A DNA stretch of 31,707 bases from DATKWV01 sp035529405 (lineage in GTDB: Bacteria; Planctomycetota; Phycisphaerae; Sedimentisphaerales; Anaerobacaceae): NCBI GenBank assembly GCA_035529405.1, contig DATKWV010000213.1, forward strand, positions 1 to 31,707, written 5' to 3'. The translations under genes and the position numbers were made by a program. Under the pieces are notes generated by a model, which saw only the letters and a program-made list of their open reading frames with translations, did not search any database and was not told the origin of the DNA. This document shows, piece after piece, positions 7,880-15,717 of this stretch (positions are counted from its first letter, which is position 1; each line of letters opens with the position of its first letter).

Positions 7880-8155
7880 TCAGCCGAAGTTGTAGTGTTT
7901 GGTTACCGGCCTGGTGACATTCCAGGTACACTCGAGGCCCTCGGGGAAAATCACGAGGTCTCCGGGGCCGAAGCTTACGGAGTTTTTTTGGGCATCGGTG
8001 ACGGTGACTTTTCCATCGAGTATAAGGCAGGTTTCCTTTTCGGTATATACCCAGTCAAAGGTGCTTGTTTGGCACTGCCAGGTGGGCCAGACTTTACAGG
8101 TTTTGAGGTCTTCCGGGGTGGGTTTTCGGACGATTACGTCTTTAACCGTGGGCAT
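7880..8155 (-). CDS. Small cupin-domain protein (DUF861/Cupin_3-like)
   Basis: A 91-residue single-domain cupin starting at MPTVKDVIV; the ATG at 8155 has AAAGGA upstream, while the longer open frame runs back into the neighbouring gene. The cupin barrel motifs are clear: FDWVYTEKETCLILDGKVTVT, then SFGPGDLVIFPEGLECTWNV, ending in K-H-Y-N-F. The family includes small sugar- or ureidoglycolate-related cupins and EutQ-like proteins; the reaction here is not identifiable. It starts 28 bp after the stop of the Tat-exported isomerase-like gene on the same strand, so the two very likely form an operon. It has no signal peptide. Confidence 0.85.
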   Translation of the reverse strand: MPTVKDVIVRKPTPEDLKTCKVWPTWQCQTSTFDWVYTEKETCLILDGKVTVTDAQKNSVSFGPGDLVIFPEGLECTWNVTRPVTKHYNFG

Positions 8156-8183
8156 GTTAGTTTCCTTTCCCAATATCCAATGT

Positions 8184-9629
8184 TCAGGCTTCCTCAATAA
8201 CTTCAAAGCCGAGCAGGCTGCAAATATTATACACCTGTCTTTTGTAGTCGCCGTAAAAGGTAACCCTGTGCCATCCCCAGTTGTCCCAATCGTTGAGCAG
8301 TTTAAAGACATCGCCTTTTACCTCAGCGGCGAGTTTGTTGCGGCAGGCCCTATCTTCGTCAACGTTCTCTGCGGTTTTGGCCTGATGGAAGATGACCTGT
8401 TTTTTTGCGGGGTGGAACAGTAGTGTCGTGGTCATCTCGCCCAGGGGCATCAGAGAACGGTCGCAGGCACCCTTGCGATCCTCGGAGTGGCTGCGAATGT
8501 GGTAAGGATTCGAAGGGCCTTTGGGGCCGAAGACTTTTGTCGGCGCCACACAGTGTGCATAGATAATTTGGTTTTTGGACGTATCGATTACGGGGTCGGA
8601 AATATAGCCTGGACGACCAACGAGGTAGCTGAACAAAAGCATGGTTATAGTGGATTTCTGGTCGGCTTCACATGCCCCGACGTACCCGTCATCATTCAAC
8701 TGCATAAATCCCAGACAGGGATAAGCGGTGAGGTGTCCGCCGTAAAAACCAGTGAGACAGTTTACCGCAATGGCCCGGGCGTTATGTTCTTTCAGTAAAT
8801 CACACATGGCTAAGTACATAGCGGCGGAGTTTTCAACATCTTTGCGTGTCGGCTCGACAACTGTTTGGGCCCGGCTTATCCATTTATCAGCCTGTTTTTT
8901 TGTCTGGCGCGTGTCAGCGTTATTGTAAGCCTGCTGCAGCAGTGCGTATTCAACGGCAATGACCTTTGTGCCGAACTGGTCTTCGATATTCTTATCAGGC
9001 TCTCTTCCGACGACTAACATTTTCGAATTGCGCAGTTTCCTGAGACATTCCATACAAGCAACCGCATCGGCGATATCCTGCATATTTGACGATGAAACGG
9101 GTATGACCTTTGCGCCCTGGCGTCTGATTCTGCCGTAAGAAATGAGGAACTGGCCCGAGCCAGCAAACAAATGGTCAACCAGCACCAGAGGTTTTCCGGT
9201 AGAAGCGATTATGTCGGGGACGCCGCCCCAGAGGCAGCCCGACAGATAGACCAAGTAGCCGTCAACATCACTGTCGGCTTTGACGAGCTTTTCGGCATCG
9301 GCGTCGGACATCACCGCAGCAGGCAGAAATTCGACTGCGGGACATGCGTTTCGCAGCTTAGCGACAAATTCCCTGTTGTGGGTATCGAAATCATACCCGA
9401 TGTTTGGCCAGATTGGGTTTTCGGGTGAAGGGTAGGCAAGAACGAGTCTGATTGTTGTTTTTTGGCCGGGGCCCAGGGCGGGCGCCGTTGAGTTATTTAA
9501 TGCCAGAGCGGTTCGGCCCAGTATTGCCATTGTCGATATGCCAGCAGCACAGGCGGTGCATGTACCAAGGAACTGCCGGCGTGTCAAACAGGCTGGACTG
9601 CAATTTTGTGTATTGTGCGTTGATTTCAT
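8184..9629 (-). CDS. Tat-exported L-fucose/L-arabinose isomerase-like protein
   Basis: A 481-residue protein with a twin-arginine leader (TRRQFLGTCTACAAG, residues 16-30) and a GGGAG ribosome binding site. The mature part resembles the fucose/arabinose isomerase superfamily: an N-terminal Rossmann-like region (VDGYLVYLSGCLWGG, KPLVLVDHLFAG) and a C-terminal region with GACEADQKSTITMLL, GRPGYISDPVID and a late WHRVTFYGD motif. The CEAD and SDP segments match places where the cytosolic isomerases hold metal-binding acidic residues. Whether it is a real sugar isomerase outside the cytoplasm, or a binding or other enzyme on that fold, cannot be decided from sequence. A minus-strand promoter lies about 50 bp upstream, and a cupin gene follows. 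Confidence 0.75.
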   Translation of the reverse strand: MKSTHNTQNCSPACLTRRQFLGTCTACAAGISTMAILGRTALALNNSTAPALGPGQKTTIRLVLAYPSPENPIWPNIGYDFDTHNREFVAKLRNACPAVEFLPAAVMSDADAEKLVKADSDVDGYLVYLSGCLWGGVPDIIASTGKPLVLVDHLFAGSGQFLISYGRIRRQGAKVIPVSSSNMQDIADAVACMECLRKLRNSKMLVVGREPDKNIEDQFGTKVIAVEYALLQQAYNNADTRQTKKQADKWISRAQTVVEPTRKDVENSAAMYLAMCDLLKEHNARAIAVNCLTGFYGGHLTAYPCLGFMQLNDDGYVGACEADQKSTITMLLFSYLVGRPGYISDPVIDTSKNQIIYAHCVAPTKVFGPKGPSNPYHIRSHSEDRKGACDRSLMPLGEMTTTLLFHPAKKQVIFHQAKTAENVDEDRACRNKLAAEVKGDVFKLLNDWDNWGWHRVTFYGDYKRQVYNICSLLGFEVIEEA

Positions 9630-9678
9630 ATTCTGCTCCCTTTAGAATTTATGTATTGAGCCGATTCGGCAATGAGTT

Positions 9679-9706
9679 ATTATAGTCTGCGGCTGAATGT
9701 TTTCAA
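9679..9706 (-). promoter_or_regulatory. Sigma70-type promoter for the isomerase-like/cupin operon
   Basis: On the minus strand TTGAAA (9701-9706) and a perfect TATAAT (9679-9684) are 16 bp apart. The predicted start is about 43 nt upstream of the ATG at 9629. Confidence 0.6.
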
Positions 9707-9806
9707 ATACGAAGACAAATTTTCGGCGGGAATAAGTGGCGGAAGGGGGGGATTTATTGTAAACTGAGGCTGGGGATAAGTTTGTGCGGAAGCTGTTTTT
9801 GCTATT

Positions 9807-10598
9807 ATGGTCGAGCGATTAGAGAAGCTGCGCGGGTGGTTTGATAATTATGCGGCTGGTTTTTACGGCGACGATAAATTTGTCAACGCCAATATAAAAC
9901 TAAAAGAAGAGCACAGCAGGCGCACCTGCAGCGAGATGCTGTACCTTGCAGAGCAGCTCGGGCTGGATGCAAAAGAAAAGCAGACGGCTGAGGCGGCGGC
10001 GCTGCTGCACGATATAGGGCGGTTCGAGCAGTTTGCCAAATACCGCACGTATAATGACACCCGAAGCGTCAATCACTGTCTGCTGGGGGTGGATGTGCTG
10101 ACAAGGACAGGTGTGCTCGATGATTTCGACAGGCAAACAAAGCAGATAATCGAAAAGGCCATAGAATATCACGGGGCAAAAGAACTGCCGAGAAATTTGG
10201 ATGGGCGGTGTCTGCTGCTTTCGCAGATGCTGCGGGACGCCGACAAGCTGGACATATTCCGTATAGTAGTGCAGGAGTATGCCCGGTACAGGGCCAATCC
10301 GGACGAATTCGAGCTGGAGGTCGAATTTCCCGACCGGAACGAATGTTGCGCAGATATAGTGCAGGACATTCTGCAGGGCCGAAGAATAGATTACGGCAGG
10401 CTGCAAACGCTGAACGATATGAAGCTTTTGCAGCTCGGGTGGGTATATGATGTTAATTTCGTACCGACGCTTGAGCGTATAAAAGAACGGAAGTTCCTCG
10501 GATCGCTGGTTGGTTTTTTGCCCGAGACGGCGGATGTTCGACAGGTCAGGGACAAGATATTCGAATACGTGGATTCACGAATACAGCAGGGCAGATGA
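9807..10598 (+). CDS. HD-domain phosphohydrolase
   Basis: A 263-residue HD-superfamily metal-dependent phosphohydrolase. Metal-binding motifs are H36 (EEHSRRT), H68-D69 (ALLHDIGRF), H90 (VNHCLLG), H122 (IEYHGAK) and a late aspartate in LRDADKLD (about 144-149). It has no signal or membrane segment, so it is cytosolic. The substrate (nucleotide, cyclic nucleotide or other phosphoester) is not determinable. The ribosome binding site at the ATG is weak. The gene stands alone between the divergent isomerase operon and purC. Confidence 0.85.
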   Translation: MVERLEKLRGWFDNYAAGFYGDDKFVNANIKLKEEHSRRTCSEMLYLAEQLGLDAKEKQTAEAAALLHDIGRFEQFAKYRTYNDTRSVNHCLLGVDVLTRTGVLDDFDRQTKQIIEKAIEYHGAKELPRNLDGRCLLLSQMLRDADKLDIFRIVVQEYARYRANPDEFELEVEFPDRNECCADIVQDILQGRRIDYGRLQTLNDMKLLQLGWVYDVNFVPTLERIKERKFLGSLVGFLPETADVRQVRDKIFEYVDSRIQQGR

Positions 10599-10632
10599 TT
10601 ACAGTTATCAATGTTATTAATAGCCGGCGGCG

Positions 10633-10661
10633 TTGACAAAACACGTATGTGCATTTAGTAT
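10633..10661 (+). promoter_or_regulatory. Sigma70-type promoter for purC
   Basis: TTGACA (10633-10638), 17-bp spacer, TAGTAT (10656-10661); the start would be about 30 nt upstream of the purC ATG. No purine riboswitch is seen. Confidence 0.65.
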
Positions 10662-10699
10662 GTCGAACAGTGCCAAATGTTACAGATAAAGAGGAAATT

Positions 10700-11596
10700 A
10701 TGGAAACGATACTACGCACGGATATAGCAGGAATTAAACCCAGCAGGGGCAAGGTCAGGGATATATACGATTTGGGGCGGCAGCTTTTGATAGTCGCCAC
10801 CGACCGCATAAGCGCGTTCGACGTGGTAATGGCCAACGGCATACCGTACAAGGGGATTGTTCTTACGCAGATTTCGAAGTTCTGGTTCGAACTCGTGGGT
10901 TCGGATATAGAGCATCATTTCATAACCGACGAAGTAAGCGATTTTCCGAAGCCTTTCTGCGATTACGGCCTGCAGTTGGCTGGTCGCAGTATGCTGGTGA
11001 AAAAGGCGCAGCCTCTGCCGGTAGAGTGCGTTGTGCGGGGCTACCTTGCAGGTTCGGGCTGGAAAGAGTACCAGGGGCGGCAAACAGTCTGCGGTATTCG
11101 GCTGCCGGAGGGTCTTCAGCAGTGTCAGAAGCTGCCTGAAATACTGTTTACGCCGGCTACAAAGGCACAGGCAGGGGAACATGACGAGAACATAACGTTC
11201 GAGAGAGCAGCGGAAATTGTGGGGCAAAAGACGGCTGATTATATTCGCGACCGGAGTATCGAGATTTTCAAAAAGGCCGGTACGTATGCCGAAGGCAGAG
11301 GAATTATTTTAGCAGATACCAAGTTCGAGTGGGGAAATGGCGGCGGCAGGATTATTTTAATTGACGAGGTACTGACGCCCGATTCATCGAGGTTCTGGCC
11401 TGCCGACTGTTACGAAAGCGGCAGGGACCAGGAAAGCTTCGATAAGCAGTTTGTGCGTAATTACCTGGAAGAGATAAATTTCGACAAATCGGGGGCGGGT
11501 GTGGAGCTGCCTGAGGAGATAGTGACCAAAACCAGCGGCAAATACGTTGAGGCGTTCGAGCGCTTGACGGGCAGGAAATTCGAGTTCGGCAGGTGA
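10700..11596 (+). CDS. purC: Phosphoribosylaminoimidazole-succinocarboxamide synthase
   Basis: Catalyses ATP-dependent joining of aspartate to CAIR, giving SAICAR in purine biosynthesis; cytosolic. The ATG at 10700 follows GAGGA and gives 298 residues, the length of the longer bacterial/eukaryotic-like type. Visible signatures: GKVRDIYDLG near the N-terminus, the LLIVATDRISAFDVV motif, VECVVRGYLAGSGW, and LIDEVLTPDSSRFWP late in the chain. No other purine genes lie in the window, so it is transcribed from its own promoter. Confidence 0.95.
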   Translation: METILRTDIAGIKPSRGKVRDIYDLGRQLLIVATDRISAFDVVMANGIPYKGIVLTQISKFWFELVGSDIEHHFITDEVSDFPKPFCDYGLQLAGRSMLVKKAQPLPVECVVRGYLAGSGWKEYQGRQTVCGIRLPEGLQQCQKLPEILFTPATKAQAGEHDENITFERAAEIVGQKTADYIRDRSIEIFKKAGTYAEGRGIILADTKFEWGNGGGRIILIDEVLTPDSSRFWPADCYESGRDQESFDKQFVRNYLEEINFDKSGAGVELPEEIVTKTSGKYVEAFERLTGRKFEFGR

Positions 11597-11703
11597 GCGC
11601 AACGGGCGGGCCGGACAGTGGCATCAGCGGCCTGGGCGACAGGACAAACACAAACGGCGAACAACGGCAGATGGAATTGTGCAAAAATGCGTGGAATAAA
11701 AAA

Positions 11704-11732
11704 AGCCAGATTCCGAAAAACAGAACCTGGCT
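11704..11732. other. Hairpin AGCCAG...CTGGCT downstream of purC
   Basis: AGCCAGATTC pairs with GAACCTGGCT across a 9-nt loop, with one mismatch. It is preceded by a run of A on the plus strand, so it would look like an intrinsic terminator only for minus-strand transcription. The plus strand has no T-run, just a GGAGGAGG motif after it. Confidence 0.45.
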
Positions 11733-11745
11733 TCGGAGGAGGGTG

Positions 11746-11799
11746 ATGAAAAGCCATTTGGACGCTTACAGTACCGTTTTGCCGGTACGGCAAGCCTAA
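11746..11799 (+). CDS. Candidate 17-residue mini-ORF
   Basis: ATG at 11746 encodes MKSHLDAYSTVLPVRQA and is preceded directly by GGAGGAGGGTG, a very strong Shine-Dalgarno sequence at short spacing. The coding part overlaps a small hairpin. It may be a leader peptide or chance; there is no evidence beyond the ribosome binding site. Confidence 0.25.
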   Translation: MKSHLDAYSTVLPVRQA

Positions 11800-11883
11800 A
11801 TATACTTTTATAATCGAATAAGAGCCTTAAAAACCTTTAATCAATCTTGCCAAAAACTACACTTTTGCAGGAGGCAATCAAGT

Positions 11884-11928
11884 ATGAGCAAGCAAAAAAG
11901 CATATTTTTTTACTTTTTACGTATGTAA
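11884..11928 (+). CDS. Candidate 14-residue mini-ORF upstream of panB
   Basis: ATG at 11884 encodes MSKQKSIFFYFLRM, preceded by AGGAGG at about 9 nt. The peptide is basic then hydrophobic. As with the preceding mini-ORF, the ribosome binding site is stronger than that of panB itself. It could be a leader peptide or a small membrane peptide, or be non-functional. Confidence 0.25.
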   Translation: MSKQKSIFFYFLRM

Positions 11929-12045
11929 TCGAGCTTAATGCCCCCAATAACTTACAAGAATTTTACGCTTGCCAAAACGGCCTTGTTCCAATAATTTAAC
12001 CGGTTGGCTGTTACTTCTTGTTGCTGGTGCGCAAAAAAGGTTCTT

Positions 12046-12900
12046 ATGGAAGGCAAAATAACGATTGCACAGCTTATGGAGGCCAAGCGGCGCGGTCAGA
12101 AAATCGCCGCGGTCAGCTGCTACGACTATACGACGGCCAGGCTAATCTCTCAGGCTGATGTAGAGATGATTCTCGTGGGCGATTCGGCGGCGCAGGTGAT
12201 TCTGGGGCTTGACTCGACACTGCCGGCGACGATGGATTTCATGGTAGCGTTGACGGCGGGGGTGCGGCGAGCAGCGCCCAATGTGTACCTTGTGGCTGAT
12301 ATGCCATTTCTGTCGTACCAGTTGGGTCTATACGAAGCGATTAAGAATGCGGGGCGTTTTGTAACCGAGGCTGGTGCTCAAATGATAAAGATTGAGGCCA
12401 GCAGTGCGTATCTGGACGTAATAAAGGGTGTCAGCGATGCGGGTATGGCGGTTATGGCGCATATCGGGATACGGCCGCAGAGCATCTGCAAGACAGGTCA
12501 ATTCAAGGCGGAGGCCACAACGGCGGCAATGGCGCTGGACTTGATAAGTCTGGCAGGGCAGATGACCGTTGCCGGCGCAAGTATGCTTTTGCTCGAGGGC
12601 GCAGCGGCAGAGGTGGGTGAGATTATCACGGCGCGCAGCGATGTTCCAGTAATAAGCTGCGGGTCCGGCAGCGGCTGTGACGGGCAAATACTGATAGCGC
12701 CGGACATACTGGGGCTGACACAGGGGCCAAGCCCTAAATTTGCAAAAAGTTACGCGAATCTGGCCCAGCAGGTTATCGAGGCTGCTGCGGGATACAGCAG
12801 GCAGGTGAAAACCGGCGAATTCCCGGATAAAGAACACAGCTACCACATGAAACCTGGTGAACTTCAGCGGCTTGAGGCCTTGTTAACAGAGAAATACTGA
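12046..12900 (+). CDS. panB: 3-methyl-2-oxobutanoate hydroxymethyltransferase
   Basis: Transfers a hydroxymethyl group from methylene-tetrahydrofolate to ketoisovalerate, the first committed step to pantothenate and CoA. The ATG at 12046 (MEGKITIAQL) follows AAAAAAGG and gives 284 residues, close to the family norm; the frame extends 14 codons further upstream. Motifs: AAVSCYDYTTARL, metal-binding VGDSAAQVILGLDSTLPATMD, ADMPFLSY, IKIEAS, the HIGIRPQS loop and the LLLEG segment with the catalytic glutamate. No panC or panD is nearby. The sequence is rather divergent (for example GAAAEV after the catalytic Glu), but the fold assignment is clear. Confidence 0.92.
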   Translation: MEGKITIAQLMEAKRRGQKIAAVSCYDYTTARLISQADVEMILVGDSAAQVILGLDSTLPATMDFMVALTAGVRRAAPNVYLVADMPFLSYQLGLYEAIKNAGRFVTEAGAQMIKIEASSAYLDVIKGVSDAGMAVMAHIGIRPQSICKTGQFKAEATTAAMALDLISLAGQMTVAGASMLLLEGAAAEVGEIITARSDVPVISCGSGSGCDGQILIAPDILGLTQGPSPKFAKSYANLAQQVIEAAAGYSRQVKTGEFPDKEHSYHMKPGELQRLEALLTEKY

Positions 12901-13083
12901 CCGGCGGACGGCCGAGCCGGTGGAACACATTATTGAGCCTGAAACCGGCAGGCGGTGACCAAAATTACGAAACGTTTTTGTGGATTATAGGGTGATTGCG
13001 GGGTAGAATTGTATCGGTGGTCTTCGGGGGGCGTGGTTGTTGAGGGTCTGACAGTTTAAGGTAAAGCTTTCGGAGACAAACGA

Positions 13084-14049
13084 ATGAGGGATGTTCGTGT
13101 TGCAGGGGTACAGTTCGAGCACGCGGCAGGGGATAAAAAAGCCAACCTGGCGAAGATTGCGGATTTTGTAAAACAGGCGGCCAGGGAGAAGATTGAAATT
13201 ATAGCGTTTCCCGAATGCTGTATAACGGGATACTGGTTTTTGCGGAAACTTTCGCGTGTGCAATTAGTTGAACTGGCAGAGGAGGTTTTCGAAGGGCAGA
13301 GCTGCGGGGAGCTTTCGCGGCTGGCCAAAGAATATAATATGACCATAGGGGCCGGGCTTGTAGAAATCGGGAAAGACAAAAAACTTTACAATACATACGT
13401 GGCGGCAATGCCCGACGGACGGTTCGCACGGCACAGAAAGATACACTGTTTTATCAGTGAGCATATGAGCAGCGGGTCGGAGTACACGGTTTTTGAGACA
13501 CCGCAGGGCTGCAAATTAGGCGTTTTGATATGCTACGATAACAATATAGGCGAGAATGTGCGGCTGACGGCGCTTAAAGGGGCTGAGATACTGCTTGCTC
13601 CGCACCAGACAGGCGGCTGCGCAACGCCGAGTCCGCACTGCATGGGCGTTATAGACAGACGGCTGTGGGAGAACAGGGAAAAAGACCCGGCAGCGATTGA
13701 AGCCGAATTCAAGGGACCCAAAGGCAGAGGTTACGTGGTGACGTGGCTTCCGGCACGGGCGCATGACAACGGGATGTTCGTTATATTCAGTAACGGGGTA
13801 GGAGTGGATGATAACGAAATAAGGACCGGCAACGCGATGATTATCGATTGCTACGGGCGTATCATAACCGAAACCTGGCAGGCCAGTGACAAGATGGTTA
13901 CAGCGGTGCTGGAGGCTAAGCTCAGAGATAACTGTACGGGAGTCAGATGGATAAAGACCCGTCGGCCGGAATTGTACCGGGACCTTGCAGTTCCGACCGG
14001 ATTAGAAGAAGATACAAGGAAGGTCAGGTTTGCGGGTTTGGAAATATAA
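13084..14049 (+). CDS. Carbon-nitrogen hydrolase (nitrilase superfamily), cytosolic
   Basis: A 321-residue nitrilase-fold hydrolase without signal peptide. The triad is E44 (FPECCITGY), K119 (RHRKIHCF) and C150 (LICYDNNIG). The segment GRGYVVTWLPARAHDNG and a carboxy-terminal TRRPELY motif are typical of aliphatic amidase/carbamoylase-like branches, but the substrate is not assignable. It is distinct from the Tat-exported family member at 6812. The lipoprotein gene starts 29 bp downstream and is probably co-transcribed. The 183 bp upstream contain no convincing promoter. Confidence 0.88.
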   Translation: MRDVRVAGVQFEHAAGDKKANLAKIADFVKQAAREKIEIIAFPECCITGYWFLRKLSRVQLVELAEEVFEGQSCGELSRLAKEYNMTIGAGLVEIGKDKKLYNTYVAAMPDGRFARHRKIHCFISEHMSSGSEYTVFETPQGCKLGVLICYDNNIGENVRLTALKGAEILLAPHQTGGCATPSPHCMGVIDRRLWENREKDPAAIEAEFKGPKGRGYVVTWLPARAHDNGMFVIFSNGVGVDDNEIRTGNAMIIDCYGRIITETWQASDKMVTAVLEAKLRDNCTGVRWIKTRRPELYRDLAVPTGLEEDTRKVRFAGLEI

Positions 14050-14078
14050 TCTCAAGAATACGGCGTGGAAATAAGGTT

Positions 14079-15191
14079 ATGTGCAGATTTGGTTTGGCGG
14101 TGTTATTGTCGCTTTTGTGGTTTGTCGGGTGCGCTGGCGTTAAAAAAACCGGCCTTACCGAAGAACAGATAGCAATGGCGGCACTGCCGGCACAAGGGCA
14201 ACAGCCTGGATGTTCAGGTGGGTTCGTTCTTTCGGTGGGCGGCGAGACTGTAACCAGCGCTGAGGTCGTGGAGCCGCTAATCGAACCTTTCAGGAAATTT
14301 GCGCGGGAGAACGATTTCGAGCAGTTCAAACGCTATGCCGGCGGAGGAGTCGAACAAGCCCTTATAAATCGGATATCCAGTGTTCTGCTTTACCTGGAGG
14401 CAAAAAAAACAGGGGGTAAGAATATAGACGAGGCGATAGACAAGGCGGTCAACGCAGAGGTACGGCAGTTTATTGTCGGCTTCGGAGGCGATTACGCCAA
14501 GGCAGAAGAGGAACTGAAGCGTATGGGTATGGACTGGGAGCAGTTCCGGGATTATCAGAAAAAGCTTATTGTCAGCCATTCATACCTGGCGTCGCAGATT
14601 CCCGTGCAATCGGCGCTGACCCACAGGCAACTTCTCGAATACTACAATAAAGTGAAAGAAGAATCATTTTCCACGCCGGCAAAGTTAAAGTTTCAGTTGA
14701 TAGATATTCAGCCATCGAGGCTGGAAATAACCGATGGGAACAGCAGCAGGGAACAACAGGCTGTTGCTCTGGCGGGCAGTGTATACAGACTGCTGGAAAA
14801 CGGTGAAGATTTCGGGCAGTTAGCCAGGCAGTATTCTCACGGGCACCGTGCGCAATTCGGAGGGGAATGGCAGACGGTGGAGCCGGAATCGCTGGCGAAA
14901 CCTTATGATATTCTGGCCAGGCAGGCGGAAAAGATGCAGGAGGGGCAGGTCGGGAGTCCGTTGGCGGCGCAAGACCATATTTTCATAGTGAAACTGCTGG
15001 AAAAGCAAGGCAAGACAATACAGGCTTTCGAGAAGGTGCAGGGGCAAATAGAGTCGCGAATTCTTTTGCAGCGGCGCAAAGAGGCAATCGATGAGCTTGG
15101 ATACAAGCTGGCTGAACGGGCAATCTCGGGGCAAAAAGGAGAGTTTACGGAATACTGTATTGCAGAAATCTACCGAATCTGCAATCAATGA
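14079..15191 (+). CDS. Parvulin-type peptidyl-prolyl isomerase lipoprotein (SurA/PrsA-like)
   Basis: About 370 residues beginning MCRFGLAVLLSLLWFVGC, a lipoprotein-type signal with the likely lipidated cysteine at 18; the ATG at 14079 follows AAGG, and the open frame upstream overlaps the nitrilase gene. A SurA-like N-terminal chaperone region follows (SVGGETVTSAEVVEPL, then helices), then a parvulin-like domain with STPAKLKFQLIDI, LLENGEDFGQLARQYSHG, GGEW and an IFIVKLLEKQ strand, and a C-terminal coiled helix. It probably assists folding of exported proteins at the membrane. The parvulin core is divergent, so isomerase activity is uncertain. Confidence 0.82.
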   Translation: MCRFGLAVLLSLLWFVGCAGVKKTGLTEEQIAMAALPAQGQQPGCSGGFVLSVGGETVTSAEVVEPLIEPFRKFARENDFEQFKRYAGGGVEQALINRISSVLLYLEAKKTGGKNIDEAIDKAVNAEVRQFIVGFGGDYAKAEEELKRMGMDWEQFRDYQKKLIVSHSYLASQIPVQSALTHRQLLEYYNKVKEESFSTPAKLKFQLIDIQPSRLEITDGNSSREQQAVALAGSVYRLLENGEDFGQLARQYSHGHRAQFGGEWQTVEPESLAKPYDILARQAEKMQEGQVGSPLAAQDHIFIVKLLEKQGKTIQAFEKVQGQIESRILLQRRKEAIDELGYKLAERAISGQKGEFTEYCIAEIYRICNQ

Positions 15192-15205
15192 CAAAGCGTC
15201 GGCGT

Positions 15206-15280
15206 GCCGGCCTTCGCTGATACTATTCTGCGAAGCAGCACTTCGCTACGAAGTACGACAGCTACGGAGGACAGGCCGGC
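15206..15280. repeat. Compound hairpin element between the lipoprotein gene and acpS
   Basis: The outer arms GCCGGCCT (15206-15213) and AGGCCGGC (15273-15280) are perfectly complementary. Inside lie two further hairpins, CTTCGC/GCGAAG (15212-15217, 15230-15235) and ACTTCG/CGAAGT (15240-15245, 15249-15254). The element also carries CCTTCGC and AGCTACGGAGG in the same order as the 2466-2492 hairpin, so it is probably a longer member of the same REP-like family. Confidence 0.6.
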
Positions 15281-15332
15281 GACGGCTAAACGGGGCCAAA
15301 TATAATAACGTGCGACGATACGGGGAAACCGG

Positions 15333-15716
15333 ATGGGAAAAATAGCACATGGAATAGACCTTGTGGACTGCCCTCGGATAGAAAAGATGCTTAAACGTCA
15401 CGGTCAGCGATTTATGGAGCGGGTTTTTACGCCGCTGGAGCAGAACTACGCCGACAGGAACAAGAACCGTGTGGAAAAGCTGGCTGGTCGCTTTGCGGCC
15501 AAGGAGGCGGTATTGAAACTTCTGGGTACGGGCTGGCAGGGTAAAATCGCGTGGACGGATATCGAGGTTGCCAATAACGCGGCTGGTCAGCCCCAGGTCA
15601 GTGTCAGCGGGGAGGTGAAAAAAATAGCCTCAAAACTGGGGATTAAAGATATAAGTGTCAGTATCACTCATACCGCGAATTTTGCGATAGCATCGGCGAT
15701 TGCAATAAGACAGTAA
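15333..15716 (+). CDS. acpS: Holo-[acyl-carrier-protein] synthase
   Basis: Transfers the 4'-phosphopantetheine arm from CoA to apo-ACP for fatty acid synthesis. It is 127 residues, the normal AcpS size, with the Mg-binding GIDLVDCPRIEKML motif at the N-terminus, the FAAKEAVLKLLGTG motif in the middle, and SITHTANFAIASAIA at the C-terminus. The mnmG ATG follows the stop codon after one base, so the two genes are co-transcribed and probably translationally coupled. Confidence 0.95.
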   Translation: MGKIAHGIDLVDCPRIEKMLKRHGQRFMERVFTPLEQNYADRNKNRVEKLAGRFAAKEAVLKLLGTGWQGKIAWTDIEVANNAAGQPQVSVSGEVKKIASKLGIKDISVSITHTANFAIASAIAIRQ

Positions 15717-15717
15717 A

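Larger units (their letters stand above)
11597..12045. other. 449-bp purC-panB gap with hairpins and two mini-ORFs
   Basis: No conventional gene fits here. It contains a hairpin (11704-11732) preceded by an A-run, a small hairpin GTACCG/CGGTAC (about 11771-11787), a possible promoter (TTGCCG 11779-11784, 16 bp, TATACT 11801-11806) and two very short ORFs with strong Shine-Dalgarno sequences, listed separately. The layout could be a leader region or a small RNA gene. Confidence 0.4.

Noticed and set aside
11704..11732. Hairpin as an intrinsic terminator of purC
   Set aside because: No T-run follows on the plus strand; the A-run precedes it, so it only fits minus-strand termination, and no minus-strand gene is near.
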